Of a stretch of 64,000 nt of DNA, positions 16,618 through 25,174 are shown piece by piece (position 1 is the first letter of the stretch; each line of letters begins with the position of its first letter). Source of the stretch: Clostridia bacterium (GTDB lineage: Bacteria > Bacillota > Clostridia > Oscillospirales > CAG-272). The translations under genes were made by a program, and so were the position numbers. The notes beneath the pieces are model-generated. The model saw only the letters and a program-made list of their open reading frames with translations. It was not told the origin of the DNA and did no database searches. The stretch is from the NCBI GenBank assembly GCA_017502135.1, contig JAFVVP010000007.1, forward strand, positions 1 to 64,000. The letters are read 5' to 3'.

Positions 16618-16673
16618 CTCGAAATCAGTTTGCGCTCACGCGCACGAGGGTTCGAATCCCTCTCTCTCCGCCA
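16618..16673 (+). other. tRNA-Ser(CGA) 3' fragment, probable integration attachment site
   Basis: The sequence matches a tRNA-Ser from the anticodon loop CTCGAAA through the long variable arm (TGCGC TCAC GCGCA), a perfect T-arm (GAGGG TTCGAAT CCCTC), acceptor strand TCTCTCC, G and CCA. The 5' half is absent: no matching acceptor strand, D-arm or 5' anticodon stem precedes it. Integrases that target tRNA genes often cross over in the anticodon loop and leave such a 3' copy. Orientation puts the element to the left and the original chromosome to the right. Confidence 0.75.
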
Positions 16674-16675
16674 AA

Positions 16676-16703
16676 AGACCGCAATTCTCACGAATTGCGG
16701 TCT
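16676..16703 (+). terminator. hairpin terminator after the tRNA-Ser fragment
   Basis: A perfect 12-bp stem AGACCGCAATTC / GAATTGCGGTCT with loop TCAC lies 3 bp after the CCA and is followed by a TC-rich tract. It is probably the original terminator of the tRNA-Ser gene. Confidence 0.75.
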
Positions 16704-16761
16704 CTCCTTTGCTTTGTAAACAGTTGGAAAATTGTGAGTTTGACTAAGGAGGTTACCAACA

Positions 16762-17196
16762 GTGAAAAGAGCAATTATTTCTGTTGTAATTGTTATTGTT
16801 CTTCTCGTCGGTTTTATCGTGTGTATCCCGTTGGTGAATGATTTTTCGGCGAAGAATATTGAAAAGCAACTCATAGAGATTGCTCTTCCCGATAATACAG
16901 AGTTGATTGAATCTCTATCCAAGGCAAACAAACTCGTTGGAAACGGTAATGGTATGCAGTATTTCGGCGCTGTGCTGATTAGGAGTGAGCAATCACTTGA
17001 CGAACTATCTGCCTACTATTCCCAAAAACTCGACAATATTGTTGTAAAAGAGCAAAAAAAAGCAAGAATCGAGTGTGTGGAGCACGGAGAACTTTTCTTT
17101 AATACACATGTCACCGAAACAGAGGATTATTTTATCGTGTATCTGTTTGGGGAAGGACTCCCTCTTTTTTCGAATTTAGATATTCGTGGGCATTGA
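16762..17196 (+). CDS. membrane-anchored or exported hypothetical protein
   Basis: The 144-residue protein starts with one hydrophobic helix (about 4-26) and continues with an extracytoplasmic domain of about 115 residues that I do not recognise. It starts at GTG, chosen because AAGGAGG lies 9 bp upstream. It is the first gene of the chromosome side, directly after the tRNA-Ser terminator, and stands alone. It has no visible lipobox. Confidence 0.65.
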   Translation: MKRAIISVVIVIVLLVGFIVCIPLVNDFSAKNIEKQLIEIALPDNTELIESLSKANKLVGNGNGMQYFGAVLIRSEQSLDELSAYYSQKLDNIVVKEQKKARIECVEHGELFFNTHVTETEDYFIVYLFGEGLPLFSNLDIRGH

Positions 17197-17526
17197 AATA
17201 GCACGGCGAAAACAGAAACGGTTCTGTATCATTTTTTCAATTCCAATTTATCGAAAAGAATTTACCGACCCTTCAAGTCCCGCCTCGAAAACAAAAGCCC
17301 CAATTCGACTTTGTGTTCCCGGCAAGAATATATGTATAACCTCTATGGATGCAATGAATAAAAATCAGTAACAATAGGAAACAGGACTATCATTCAGAAA
17401 TGGGTGGTAGCCCTGTTCTTATATACAGGGAAGGTGGCAGTATGGTATTATGGGAGAGAAAAATATTTGAAAAAAGTTGTAAGATTTTTGAAAGTTCGGA
17501 GTCTTATAGGTGAAAGGAGGTGGTAG
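17197..17526. other. intergenic region, no gene supported
   Basis: Between the 144-residue protein and the sigma-factor gene there is only a small hairpin, CCCTGT / ACAGGG near 17413-17430, and an AT-rich stretch before the ribosome binding site. A 61-codon open frame (17186-17371) has no ribosome binding site or recognisable content and was not accepted. Confidence 0.5.
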
Positions 17527-17529
17527 GTG

Positions 17530-18030
17530 ATGGAGTTTGAAAAGATATACAGTACATATTTCAATGACGTGTTCCGATACATCCGCAGACTATCCGGCAA
17601 TGAACATATTGCAGAGGAAATCACAGTAGATACGTTCTTTAAGGCTATGAACTCTATTGATAGTTTCCGTGGAGACTGTGACATTCGTGTTTGGCTGTGC
17701 CAGATTGCCAAGAATAGTTACTTATCATATCTAAAAAAGTCTGGACGCATTGACAATATCGAGGATGCCGAACTTCTAAACATCGCCGATCCAAACGAGA
17801 CCGTCGAAGAAAAGTTTGTTAGGCATGATGAAGCTGTACAGATACAAAAGGTGCTCCACGATATTCCCGATCCATATAAAGAAGTCTTTATGTGGAGAGT
17901 ATTTGCAGAGTTAAGTTTTAAGCAGATAGGGCAGATATTCGGTAAATCTGAAAATTGGGCTTGTGTTACCTATCACCGAGCAAGAAATAAGATTAAAGAA
18001 AGATTGGAGGTCGATTACCATGAAGAATAA
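17530..18030 (+). CDS. ECF-type RNA polymerase sigma factor
   Basis: The protein of about 166 residues has sigma-70 region 2 (YFNDVFRYIRRLSGNEHIAE, then FFKAMNSIDSFRG) and region 4 with an HTH (ELSFKQIGQIFGKSENWACV). It lacks regions 1 and 3, the ECF layout. GTG 17527 and ATG 17530 are both possible after the AGGAGG; ATG was taken. It overlaps the next gene by 11 bp. That gene encodes a zf-HC2 anti-sigma factor, so activity is probably released by an envelope signal. Confidence 0.92.
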   Translation: MEFEKIYSTYFNDVFRYIRRLSGNEHIAEEITVDTFFKAMNSIDSFRGDCDIRVWLCQIAKNSYLSYLKKSGRIDNIEDAELLNIADPNETVEEKFVRHDEAVQIQKVLHDIPDPYKEVFMWRVFAELSFKQIGQIFGKSENWACVTYHRARNKIKERLEVDYHEE

Positions 18031-18682
18031 GTGTAATATTATCAGAGATATTCTCCCTCTGTATGTTGAGGATATGGTAAGTGCTGACACCTCTGCTTTT
18101 GTAGAAGAACATTTGGAGAAGTGTGCAGAGTGCCGTGCTGAGTTAGAGGATATGAAAAAGTCCAATGGACTTGAAAAGAATAATGTTTCGGTAGAAGACG
18201 AGTTCATGCCCTTAAAGGCATTCAAGAAGAAGTGGTACAGACAACTTAATTTGATTATGATTGTCTGTGTTTTGGCAACAGCCTTTATTACAGGGATTGG
18301 AGCCTACCTTTCGTTGCGTATCACCGCTGCACAGGAAACGTGGGTAGGCAATGCAACTTTTGATTTTGACGGAGGCAGTTTTATGAGTGTGATTTTGATT
18401 TTCCTTGGATTTGCAATCGTTTTTGGAGTAGTTCAAATGCTGTTATCCAGCAAGGTCAGAAATGCTCTGATTAAGTATTTGCCGATTGCCGTGACCGTAG
18501 CTGGTCTGCTGTTTTGTCTGGTAACATACATGGGTATCTTTGGTACGAGTTCTCCAAGTGTAGTAGCAGAAAATCAGTATTTTGCTATATTCCTTTGCAT
18601 CCCTATTGGCGGTGCTTTTGTTGGTAGTTTGTTGGGTTTGCTGTTATCTAAGATTACGGGTAGAAGTATCAGCCAAACTTGA
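18020..18682 (+). CDS. zf-HC2-type transmembrane anti-sigma factor
   Basis: The 220-residue protein has the zinc-binding anti-sigma domain at the N-terminus (FVEEHLEKCAECRAELEDM, the His-x3-Cys-x2-Cys pattern at about 30-38). Four or more transmembrane helices follow (first about 72-95). ATG 18020 follows TTGGAGG inside the sigma-factor gene. It binds the upstream ECF sigma factor at the membrane by family analogy. The operon ends at the terminator at 18710. Confidence 0.85.
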   Translation: MKNKCNIIRDILPLYVEDMVSADTSAFVEEHLEKCAECRAELEDMKKSNGLEKNNVSVEDEFMPLKAFKKKWYRQLNLIMIVCVLATAFITGIGAYLSLRITAAQETWVGNATFDFDGGSFMSVILIFLGFAIVFGVVQMLLSSKVRNALIKYLPIAVTVAGLLFCLVTYMGIFGTSSPSVVAENQYFAIFLCIPIGGAFVGSLLGLLLSKITGRSISQT

Positions 18683-18709
18683 ATTTGTTGAACTAAATAC
18701 TGACCGATA

Positions 18710-18741
18710 GGAGCAAGGTTGAAATACACCTTGCTCCTTTT
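18710..18741 (+). terminator. intrinsic terminator of the sigma/anti-sigma operon
   Basis: A 10-bp stem GGAGCAAGGT / ACCTTGCTCC is followed by TTTT. Confidence 0.85.
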
Positions 18742-18847
18742 CATTTGCCTGCGGTGGGGACCTCGTTTTATGTCATCTAATGAATAAATCTACATCGGGT
18801 TTTGGATTTTAGCCTCTGGGAACACAAAAGGGAATTGGGAGAAACAA

Positions 18848-18877
18848 AAAGAGGAAGCACATTTGTGCTTCCTCTTT
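18848..18877 (-). terminator. intrinsic terminator of tRNA-Leu
   Basis: A 13-bp stem AAAGAGGAAGCAC / GTGCTTCCTCTTT lies directly after the tRNA on the minus strand, with a T-rich tract. Confidence 0.85.
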
Positions 18878-18879
18878 CG

Positions 18880-18964
18880 TGGTGCGGAAAACGGGACTTG
18901 AACCCGTACGGTGTGAACCACACGCCCCTCAAACGTGCGCGTCTGCCTGTTCCGCCACTTCCGC
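18880..18964 (-). tRNA. tRNA-Leu(GAG)
   Basis: The 85-nt sequence, including an encoded CCA, folds as a class II tRNA. It has acceptor GCGGAAG with TTTCCGC, a D-arm containing GGCGGAA...GGCAGAC, anticodon stem CACGT/GCGTG with loop TTGAGGG, a long variable arm, and T-arm ACGGG TTCAAGT CCCGT. The anticodon GAG reads CUC and CUU leucine codons. It has its own terminator and no other tRNA beside it. Confidence 0.93.
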
Positions 18965-19026
18965 ATTCCCTGGAACGGTTTATAGTATACTACATTTTTG
19001 TTTGTTTGTCAAGCATAAATTAAAAA

Positions 19027-19071
19027 AAACTCTGCAAATTCGAAAAAATAATTTTCGAGCTTGCAGAGTTT
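19027..19071 (-). terminator. intrinsic terminator after mgtC
   Basis: The long hairpin AAACTCTGCAA...TTCGAAAA / TTTTCGA..TTGCAGAGTTT is followed on the minus strand by a run of T. Confidence 0.8.
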
Positions 19072-19075
19072 CTTT

Positions 19076-19777
19076 TTATACCGATTCAATGGCGCACAGA
19101 ACGGTGTCCAAAGAGGCAATTTTTGCAATCCGATTCGGCTTGTTGGATTTTTTTCGAAGGATCATAGTGGCTTCGATGCCGATATGGTTTACAATGCCGG
19201 TACGGGGCGGGGTGATCTCAATCTCGCACAGTCTATGTTCTTTCGTGAGCGTATCCATGAGCTCGTTGAGTTTGGCGGCGTCGGTGCATTCTATGTAGAT
19301 CTTCGCGTTGTATTTGCCGTGCTTGCCCGAGCGCTCGAACGTGGTGAGAAGCGCAAAGGAGAACATAGCGATCACGGTGCAGATAAGTGCGCCGGTGTAA
19401 AATCCGAGACCGCAGGCGATGCCGATCGCAGCTGTTGCCCATAGGCCGGCGGCGGTGGTAAGACCGGTTACCATCGTCTTACCGCGGACGAGGATCGTGC
19501 CGGCGCCCAAAAAACCAATGCCGGAAACGACCTGTGCGGCAATTCGGAGGGGATCGGCACCGGTGTAGCCGAGAACCTCAACCGCGTAAACCCCCGTCAT
19601 GACGGTAACGGCAGAACCGATGCACACAAGAATATGCGTGCGGAGGCCGGCGGCTCTGCCGCGGAATCCGCGTTCAAAGCCGATAGCGCCGCTGAACAAG
19701 GTGGCGATGAGTAATCGAAAAACAACTGTCTCAAAGGACAAGGGGGAAGAGAAGAGCAGCGTGTTCAAAAAGTCCAT
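19076..19777 (-). CDS. MgtC/SapB family membrane protein
   Basis: The 233-residue protein has the MgtC hallmark GFERG near residue 33 followed by the RTHILVCIGSA segment. It has about five transmembrane helices in the first 150 residues, and a C-terminal ACT-like soluble domain (about 155-233). MgtC proteins are linked to magnesium limitation and membrane potential, often by controlling ATP synthase or transporters. It is monocistronic: it has its own promoter (19806-19834) and terminator. Confidence 0.9.
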   Translation of the reverse strand: MDFLNTLLFSSPLSFETVVFRLLIATLFSGAIGFERGFRGRAAGLRTHILVCIGSAVTVMTGVYAVEVLGYTGADPLRIAAQVVSGIGFLGAGTILVRGKTMVTGLTTAAGLWATAAIGIACGLGFYTGALICTVIAMFSFALLTTFERSGKHGKYNAKIYIECTDAAKLNELMDTLTKEHRLCEIEITPPRTGIVNHIGIEATMILRKKSNKPNRIAKIASLDTVLCAIESV

Positions 19778-19805
19778 AAAGGAACCTCTCTTTTAAAATA
19801 ATGAA

Positions 19806-19834
19806 TATTATAACACAAGTTTTAAGAAAAAGCA
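19806..19834 (-). promoter_or_regulatory. promoter of the mgtC-family gene
   Basis: On the minus strand TTGCTT, 17-bp spacer, TATAAT. It sits between the mgtC start and the stop codon of the upstream ABC transporter gene. Confidence 0.65.
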
Positions 19835-19841
19835 ACACGAA

Positions 19842-22052
19842 TTATTTTTTCATGCGGGACATCTGTCGCTGTGCCATTACGAGCCCGTAGTAGATTCCTT
19901 TTTGACGCATAAGCTCCTCGTGCGAGCCGATTTCGGCAATACCGCCTTTATCGAGAACGAGGATCCTCGTGGCGTTGCGCAAGGTGGAGAGACGGTGCGC
20001 GATCGCAAGCGTCGTACGATCGGCGGTGAGTTTCTGGAGAGAATCCTGAATTTGCTTTTCCGTTTCGGTATCGAGGGAAGCGGTGGCTTCGTCGAGGATC
20101 AGGATTCTGGGGTTATGGAGAAGCGCACGGGCGATGGCAACGCGCTGGCGTTCGCCGCCGGAGAGCGTGTGTCCTTTTTCTCCTACCTTTGTATTGTATG
20201 CATCCGGCAGTTTCATGATAAAGGCGTGTGCGCCCGCAATTTTTGCGGCGTCTATTACCTCATCACGGGTAGCGGACGGTTTGGCGTAGGCAATGTTGTC
20301 GTAGATCGTGCCTGCGAAGAGGAACGTTTCCTGCAGCACTACGCCGATTTGCGAGCGGAGAGAGTTCTGTGAGATATTGCGGATGTCTACGCCGTCGATA
20401 CGGACGGTGCCCTCATCGGCGTCATAGAGGCGCATGACGAGGTTGATGAGCGTGGATTTTCCGGCGCCCGATTTGCCGACAATACCGATCATTTCACCCG
20501 GATGGATTTCCACGGATACGTTTTTGAGAACGGCGGTCGTGTTGTCGTAGCCGAAGGATACGTTCTCAAGGGTAATGTGTCCCTCAATGTCAAGCTCTTG
20601 GGCATCATCCCGATCCACAATGTCGATCTGCTCATCCATGACGTCAAAAATTTTCACAATCGAGGTCATAACGCGGGCGAGGATGCGGGGGACGTTCGAG
20701 AGCATGCGAAGCGGTCCGTAGAGGATGCTCACGTAGGCGGAAAACTGGGACATTTCGCCGAGTGTCATCGTCCCACCGAGAATTTTGGATCCCACGTAGT
20801 AGAGAAGAAAAAACTCACCTATGCCCATGACGAAACCGAGCCACGGGAAGAGGAGTCCCCAGAACCGTTCGTTGGAAACAGAGGTGTCTCTTTCGGCGGT
20901 GATCGCGGCATCGTAGCGTACTTCTTCGCGTTTCTCCATACCGAACGCCTTTACGACGCGGATGCCGGAGAAAATATCGTGCAGGATCGTGTTGGCGTGC
21001 GCGGTTTTCGTCCACTGACGGTGATAGCGGCGCCGGATCGTTCCCCAGAACAGACGGTTCAGGTACAAAACGATAGGCATCGGCAGAAGGATCATGAGAG
21101 CAAGTCGCCAGTCATAGGCAAAAAGGATCGTGCTTACAGCGAGGAGCGTTACGATCTGCTCGATGATCGATCCGATCTCCGACGACAGAAAATTCTGTAC
21201 GGTGGCGGTGTCCTGCGATACGCGGCTGATGAGCTCCCCCGAGGTGCGCTTGGATATGCGGGAGATGGAGAGCATCTGAATACGCTCGAATACGAGTTCG
21301 CGCAGGCGTACGGTGATGTGGGTGCTCGCCTCGACCTGCACGAGCGTGCGCAGAACGGCGATCGCCTTCGTTATGAGATTGACGACAACGAGGGCAAGAA
21401 TGACCGTCAGAAACTGCCAGAGGATCGGTTTTTCGGCGGCCTTGATGTAATCGTCGACCAGGATGCGGTTCAGATACGGAGGGAGCAGATTTAGTGCGGC
21501 GATGATAAAATAGAGGAAAATCGACGCAAAAATTTGAAAGCGGTACGGGCGCGCAATTTCCCACAGCCGCCCTATGTACTGCCGCTTATCCGCGCAGTAA
21601 TCACAAACGGAGGATCCGGGGCGGAACGGACGGCCGCATTTTTCGCAGGTGTGTTCTTCGCCTTCGCCGGCATTTTCCGGCAAATCACCGTGTTCCAGTA
21701 TATAGTTAATCTTCTTTATAAAGGCGGCGAATCTGTCTTTTTGGCGCATATCGGCGCGGCAGAGGATGCGGGAGTCTCCGTTTTTCATCGTACACTCCGC
21801 GAAAACGCAGCCTACTCCGGCACGAAACGCAACCTCGGCGATCTCGTCGAGCCTAATGGATTCCGTCAGCGTGCCCGCCGTGTAAAGAACGATGCGGCCG
21901 CTGAGAAGCGCTAAAATACCGTCTGCTTTCGTGTATGCATCTTCTGATAGATCGCGGCGGAGATTGAAGGGAAGCGCCAGCTTCACGTCATTCGGTTCAA
22001 TTGACGGATCCCACTCGCAAAGACGCGCGGTGAGAGATTTTCTTTTTTGCAT
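19842..22052 (-). CDS. ABC transporter, fused permease/ATPase with N-terminal accessory domain and zinc ribbon
   Basis: The 736-residue protein has an N-terminal domain of about 140 residues, then a CEKCGRPF...CDYC zinc ribbon (about 145-165), a six-helix exporter membrane domain, and a C-terminal ATPase. The ATPase has Walker A GIVGKSGAGKST, signature LSGGERQR, and Walker B LILDEATASLD with the catalytic Glu. The paralogue at 22642 has the same layout, and the two flank a DUF1854 gene, so they probably form one heterodimer with the small protein. Similar sets are annotated near cyanophycin metabolism in other bacteria; no cyanophycin gene is seen here. Confidence 0.9.
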   Translation of the reverse strand: MQKRKSLTARLCEWDPSIEPNDVKLALPFNLRRDLSEDAYTKADGILALLSGRIVLYTAGTLTESIRLDEIAEVAFRAGVGCVFAECTMKNGDSRILCRADMRQKDRFAAFIKKINYILEHGDLPENAGEGEEHTCEKCGRPFRPGSSVCDYCADKRQYIGRLWEIARPYRFQIFASIFLYFIIAALNLLPPYLNRILVDDYIKAAEKPILWQFLTVILALVVVNLITKAIAVLRTLVQVEASTHITVRLRELVFERIQMLSISRISKRTSGELISRVSQDTATVQNFLSSEIGSIIEQIVTLLAVSTILFAYDWRLALMILLPMPIVLYLNRLFWGTIRRRYHRQWTKTAHANTILHDIFSGIRVVKAFGMEKREEVRYDAAITAERDTSVSNERFWGLLFPWLGFVMGIGEFFLLYYVGSKILGGTMTLGEMSQFSAYVSILYGPLRMLSNVPRILARVMTSIVKIFDVMDEQIDIVDRDDAQELDIEGHITLENVSFGYDNTTAVLKNVSVEIHPGEMIGIVGKSGAGKSTLINLVMRLYDADEGTVRIDGVDIRNISQNSLRSQIGVVLQETFLFAGTIYDNIAYAKPSATRDEVIDAAKIAGAHAFIMKLPDAYNTKVGEKGHTLSGGERQRVAIARALLHNPRILILDEATASLDTETEKQIQDSLQKLTADRTTLAIAHRLSTLRNATRILVLDKGGIAEIGSHEELMRQKGIYYGLVMAQRQMSRMKK

Positions 22053-22084
22053 GGATTTTGTAACTCCGTATAAATTCGTGTGTA

Positions 22085-22627
22085 TCAGAGATACAGCTCA
22101 ATCTTTTTGTAACTGTTTTTGTCGAGGGCGGAAAGATCCGGTATATCGTAGCGGTTGCCGTCCACGTCGGTGATGACGACGCGATTTTTGTCTACTTTCA
22201 GAAAACTGCGTGCCGCATCCTTGAGCGTAAAGGTGATCTCGCCCGCCGCCGTTGTCGCGGTGCAGTAGGCGTAGCCGTACTTGTCCTTCACGGAGCGGAT
22301 AGAGGTGAGAACAGGCGCGTAGTATTTTCGCTCAAGTTCCCGCCGCATAAGATCGGCGGTTTCTTTCGGAAATACGGAGAGATCGGAGATCATACCGAGT
22401 TCGTTTTTGTCCGTATCCTGCACGGAGATGTACGACTCCGGATGATCAAAAGGAAAGGATCTGTGGAGGAAAATACGGTCGTATTCTTTCGTCTCGGTCT
22501 CGCCTTCCTCGTTTGGCGCGGTCAAGGTGAGTGTGAGGAATTCGTTTTTTTCGCCGATTGTGGCATTGTCCGGTGTCAGATACAGTATCGAGACGACGTC
22601 GCCGAGGGCTGTTTTCTTATCGTTCAT
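22085..22627 (-). CDS. DUF1854 family protein
   Basis: The 180-residue soluble protein matches DUF1854 by its start (YLTPDNATI), the HRSFPFDHPESYISV block, and the C-terminal RVVITDVDGNRYDIPDLS. The ATG at 22627 is correctly spaced from AAAGGAG; an upstream in-frame ATG at 22645 is inside the preceding stop region. It lies between two zinc-ribbon ABC genes in one operon. Function is unknown; close co-occurrence suggests a transporter subunit or regulator. Confidence 0.85.
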   Translation of the reverse strand: MNDKKTALGDVVSILYLTPDNATIGEKNEFLTLTLTAPNEEGETETKEYDRIFLHRSFPFDHPESYISVQDTDKNELGMISDLSVFPKETADLMRRELERKYYAPVLTSIRSVKDKYGYAYCTATTAAGEITFTLKDAARSFLKVDKNRVVITDVDGNRYDIPDLSALDKNSYKKIELYL

Positions 22628-22641
22628 ATGTGCTCCTTTCG

Positions 22642-24975
22642 TCATTCCTCGATACCGATGTTCTTCATTGCATCGAGTTGGAGTTTGTAGAGTTTATAAT
22701 AGATTCCTTTTTTCTGGAGAAGCTCGGCGTGCGTGCCGAATTCCGGCATTTTTCCGTTCTCCACGACGATCAGCTTGTCTGCATCCCGCAGGGTGGAGAG
22801 ACGGTGCGCGATCATGATCGTGGTGCGACCGACGACCAGTTTTTCGAGCGCCGTCTGGATTTTTCTTTCCGTTGCCGTGTCCATGGCGGCGGTCGCCTCG
22901 TCAAGAATCAGAATTTTCGGGTTGCGGAGAATCGCGCGTGCAATGGAAAGGCGCTGGCGCTCACCGCCCGAAAGATCCTTGTTGCCAAAGCCGATCTTCG
23001 TGGCGTACGCATCCGGCAGCTTTACGATAAAGTCGTGCGCGCCCGCAATTTTTGCGGCCTCGATCACTTCTTCATCCGTTGCGTCCGGATTTGCGTATTT
23101 GATGTTTTCGAGGATCGTGCCCATAAAGAGGTATGTTTCCTGCGAGACGATCGCGATATTTTTTCGGAGATCCTCAAAAGCGATATCCTTGACGTTCACG
23201 CCGTCGATAAAGATGCCGCCGCTCGATACGTCGTAAAGGCGGATGAGGAGATTGGCAAGGGTGGATTTGCCCGCACCGGTGTGTCCGACGATGCCGATCA
23301 CGTGTCCGGGTTCTATGTCAAAGGAAATGCCGTCGATGACCTTGCGGTTCTTCTCATAGGAGAACTGCACGTCACGAAATTCGACGCGGCCGGCGGGGTT
23401 TTCGAGCCGTACGGGGTTTTCTATTTCAATTACGTCGGGGGTGGCGTCCATAACCTCAATGAGGCGGCTCATGGCGTTCATGCTGTCTGCCGCCATATAG
23501 GTCATATCCACGAACAGATACATAGGACTGTAGACCATGTTCATGTACGCTGTGAACGTAAGCAGGGTGCCGTAGGTCATCTTGTCCTCAATGACCATCC
23601 AACCGCCTACCGCGAGCATGATGATATTGCTGAGATAAAAGAGAAAATTGATGCCGGTAAACGAAACGGCAGAGAAGCGGCGCGACGTGCGCTCCGCATT
23701 TGCGGAGGATTCACTCGCTCTGCCAAATCGGGCGGTCTCTTGTGATTCCTTGGAGAATGCTTTTACTACGCGCATTCCGTTCAAAACGTCGCTTAAGATC
23801 GCGTTCATGCGGCGGGAACGGTTGTAGCGGCGGGAATGAAGCACGTCCATTTTGCCGAACAGTTTCTTTATGAGGAAGAAAACGATCGGAAACGGCAAAA
23901 GCGAGAGAAGCGTGAGCGCGGGGTTCATCGTCAGCATGATGATGATCAGTGCCGCGACCTGTACGATGTTTACGAGAAAATAGGGAAGACCGTCGCAGAA
24001 AAACCAATAGATCGTCGTGGCGTCGCGGTTTACCTGATTCATAAGTCCGCCCGTCTGGCGGCTGGTAAAAAAGCGGAGAGAGAGCCGTTCGATGGAGGTA
24101 AAGATCGTCGTTTTGAGATCATACGTCAGCTGGGCGGCGATCGTAGAGGTAACGATGCTGTTGATGGAGGAGAAGATCACAGAGAGGATTTTTGTGGCGA
24201 GAATGATCCCGAGAACGAGGAAGATCTGTCCGTAGAAATCGCCTGCCGCGTCGAGTACCTCGTCGTAGTAGAAGCCTGAGGATACGTAGGGGGCAAGAAT
24301 ACCGATGAGGCTGTTGAAAACAAGTACGATGCATACGGCGACAATCTGCTTTTTGTATTTTATAAGCAAAGATCCCGTGCGAGAGAGAATTTTTGCGCGG
24401 TCCATGCATTTGGCGCACAGTTTACGGGCGGGATCGATATAGCGGTTGCCGCATTTCGGGCAGTACAACTCCATGCGGCTTTTTTCTTCCGCATCCTCGG
24501 GTGGGGTGATCTTACCGTTTTTTATGAGATCATTCAGGTACTGGACGCCTGTGAACGCGTCGTTTTTGAAGGAGTTCGAGAGATTGGTGAGAAGAACGTA
24601 CGTACCGTCCTTCCGTTTTGCCGTGATCCGTGCGGTGGAAAGGAGCTCTTCCACTCTAACGGATTCGACCTCGGAAAGGGGGGTGACGTCCCACTCGGTC
24701 TCTTCAAAAAACGACTCCGTACGGTCACCGGGGCGTACGGAATGCGCCTCTTTTTCGCGGCGCACGTCCGAACCGCCGACGACGAGAATTTCCGTGTCCG
24801 TTGCGAGGATATACTGATCACACCGAACGAAATCACGGTTTAGATCCAGTCGGAAGGCAAGACGGATATCCGTCGATTCAATGCCCTTCGTTTTGAGGTG
24901 TGTCTCTAATGTTGCCGGCAGAAGATGGGGCTCGGCGGGGTTAAAATACCATCTTGCCGTAATCGTTTTTTTCAT
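22642..24975 (-). CDS. ABC transporter, fused permease/ATPase with N-terminal accessory domain and zinc ribbon
   Basis: The 777-residue protein has an N-terminal accessory domain (about 1-165), a zinc ribbon CPKCGNRY...CAKC (about 172-193), a six-helix membrane domain and an ATPase. The ATPase has Walker A GIVGHTGAGKST, signature LSGGERQR, and Walker B LILDEATAAMD with the catalytic Glu. It is the first gene of the operon with the DUF1854 gene and the 736-residue partner, driven by the promoter at 25028-25056. The two ATPases both look active, unlike the exporter pairs at 43-50 kb. The substrate is unknown. Confidence 0.9.
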   Translation of the reverse strand: MKKTITARWYFNPAEPHLLPATLETHLKTKGIESTDIRLAFRLDLNRDFVRCDQYILATDTEILVVGGSDVRREKEAHSVRPGDRTESFFEETEWDVTPLSEVESVRVEELLSTARITAKRKDGTYVLLTNLSNSFKNDAFTGVQYLNDLIKNGKITPPEDAEEKSRMELYCPKCGNRYIDPARKLCAKCMDRAKILSRTGSLLIKYKKQIVAVCIVLVFNSLIGILAPYVSSGFYYDEVLDAAGDFYGQIFLVLGIILATKILSVIFSSINSIVTSTIAAQLTYDLKTTIFTSIERLSLRFFTSRQTGGLMNQVNRDATTIYWFFCDGLPYFLVNIVQVAALIIIMLTMNPALTLLSLLPFPIVFFLIKKLFGKMDVLHSRRYNRSRRMNAILSDVLNGMRVVKAFSKESQETARFGRASESSANAERTSRRFSAVSFTGINFLFYLSNIIMLAVGGWMVIEDKMTYGTLLTFTAYMNMVYSPMYLFVDMTYMAADSMNAMSRLIEVMDATPDVIEIENPVRLENPAGRVEFRDVQFSYEKNRKVIDGISFDIEPGHVIGIVGHTGAGKSTLANLLIRLYDVSSGGIFIDGVNVKDIAFEDLRKNIAIVSQETYLFMGTILENIKYANPDATDEEVIEAAKIAGAHDFIVKLPDAYATKIGFGNKDLSGGERQRLSIARAILRNPKILILDEATAAMDTATERKIQTALEKLVVGRTTIMIAHRLSTLRDADKLIVVENGKMPEFGTHAELLQKKGIYYKLYKLQLDAMKNIGIEE

Positions 24976-25027
24976 GTGTTTTCCCTTAATTTACGTTTCG
25001 TTATGCGGATGTTTCTTCATTGACTAT

Positions 25028-25056
25028 ATTGTATTGTATAATCGGTGTATTGTCAA
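25028..25056 (-). promoter_or_regulatory. consensus promoter of the DUF1854/ABC operon
   Basis: On the minus strand a perfect TTGACA, a 17-bp spacer and TACAAT, about 50 bp upstream of the start codon at 24975. Confidence 0.85.
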
Positions 25057-25116
25057 GGCAAGGAACCAAAAACATTTGTTTTTGAAAGGTGAATTTTTGT
25101 TTTTGAGGAAAAAGTA

Positions 25117-25145
25117 TTTTCATTTTCCGTGCGGCATGGTATAAT
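25117..25145 (+). promoter_or_regulatory. promoter of the moxR operon
   Basis: A perfect TATAAT (25140-25145) has a 17-bp spacer to a weak -35 box (TTTTCA). It lies about 30 bp upstream of the GTG start of the moxR gene. Confidence 0.6.
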
Positions 25146-25174
25146 TAAAAAAAAGACAGAAGGAGCGGCACCGC

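Noticed and set aside
16577..16673. An intact tRNA-Ser gene
   Set aside because: The sequence upstream of the anticodon loop gives no acceptor, D-arm or anticodon-stem pairing, so only the 3' part is tRNA-like.
16389..16931. A 180-codon minus-strand open frame over the tRNA-Ser fragment
   Set aside because: It contains RERDSNPRARERK, the well-known artefact of translating a tRNA gene backwards, and crosses the tRNA fragment and its terminator.
17186..17371. A 61-codon plus-strand frame after the 144-residue protein
   Set aside because: No ribosome binding site and no recognisable sequence; it overlaps the preceding gene.
18802..19298. Plus-strand open frames over tRNA-Leu
   Set aside because: They are antisense translations of the tRNA gene (ERDLNPYGV-type sequence) and have no ribosome binding site.
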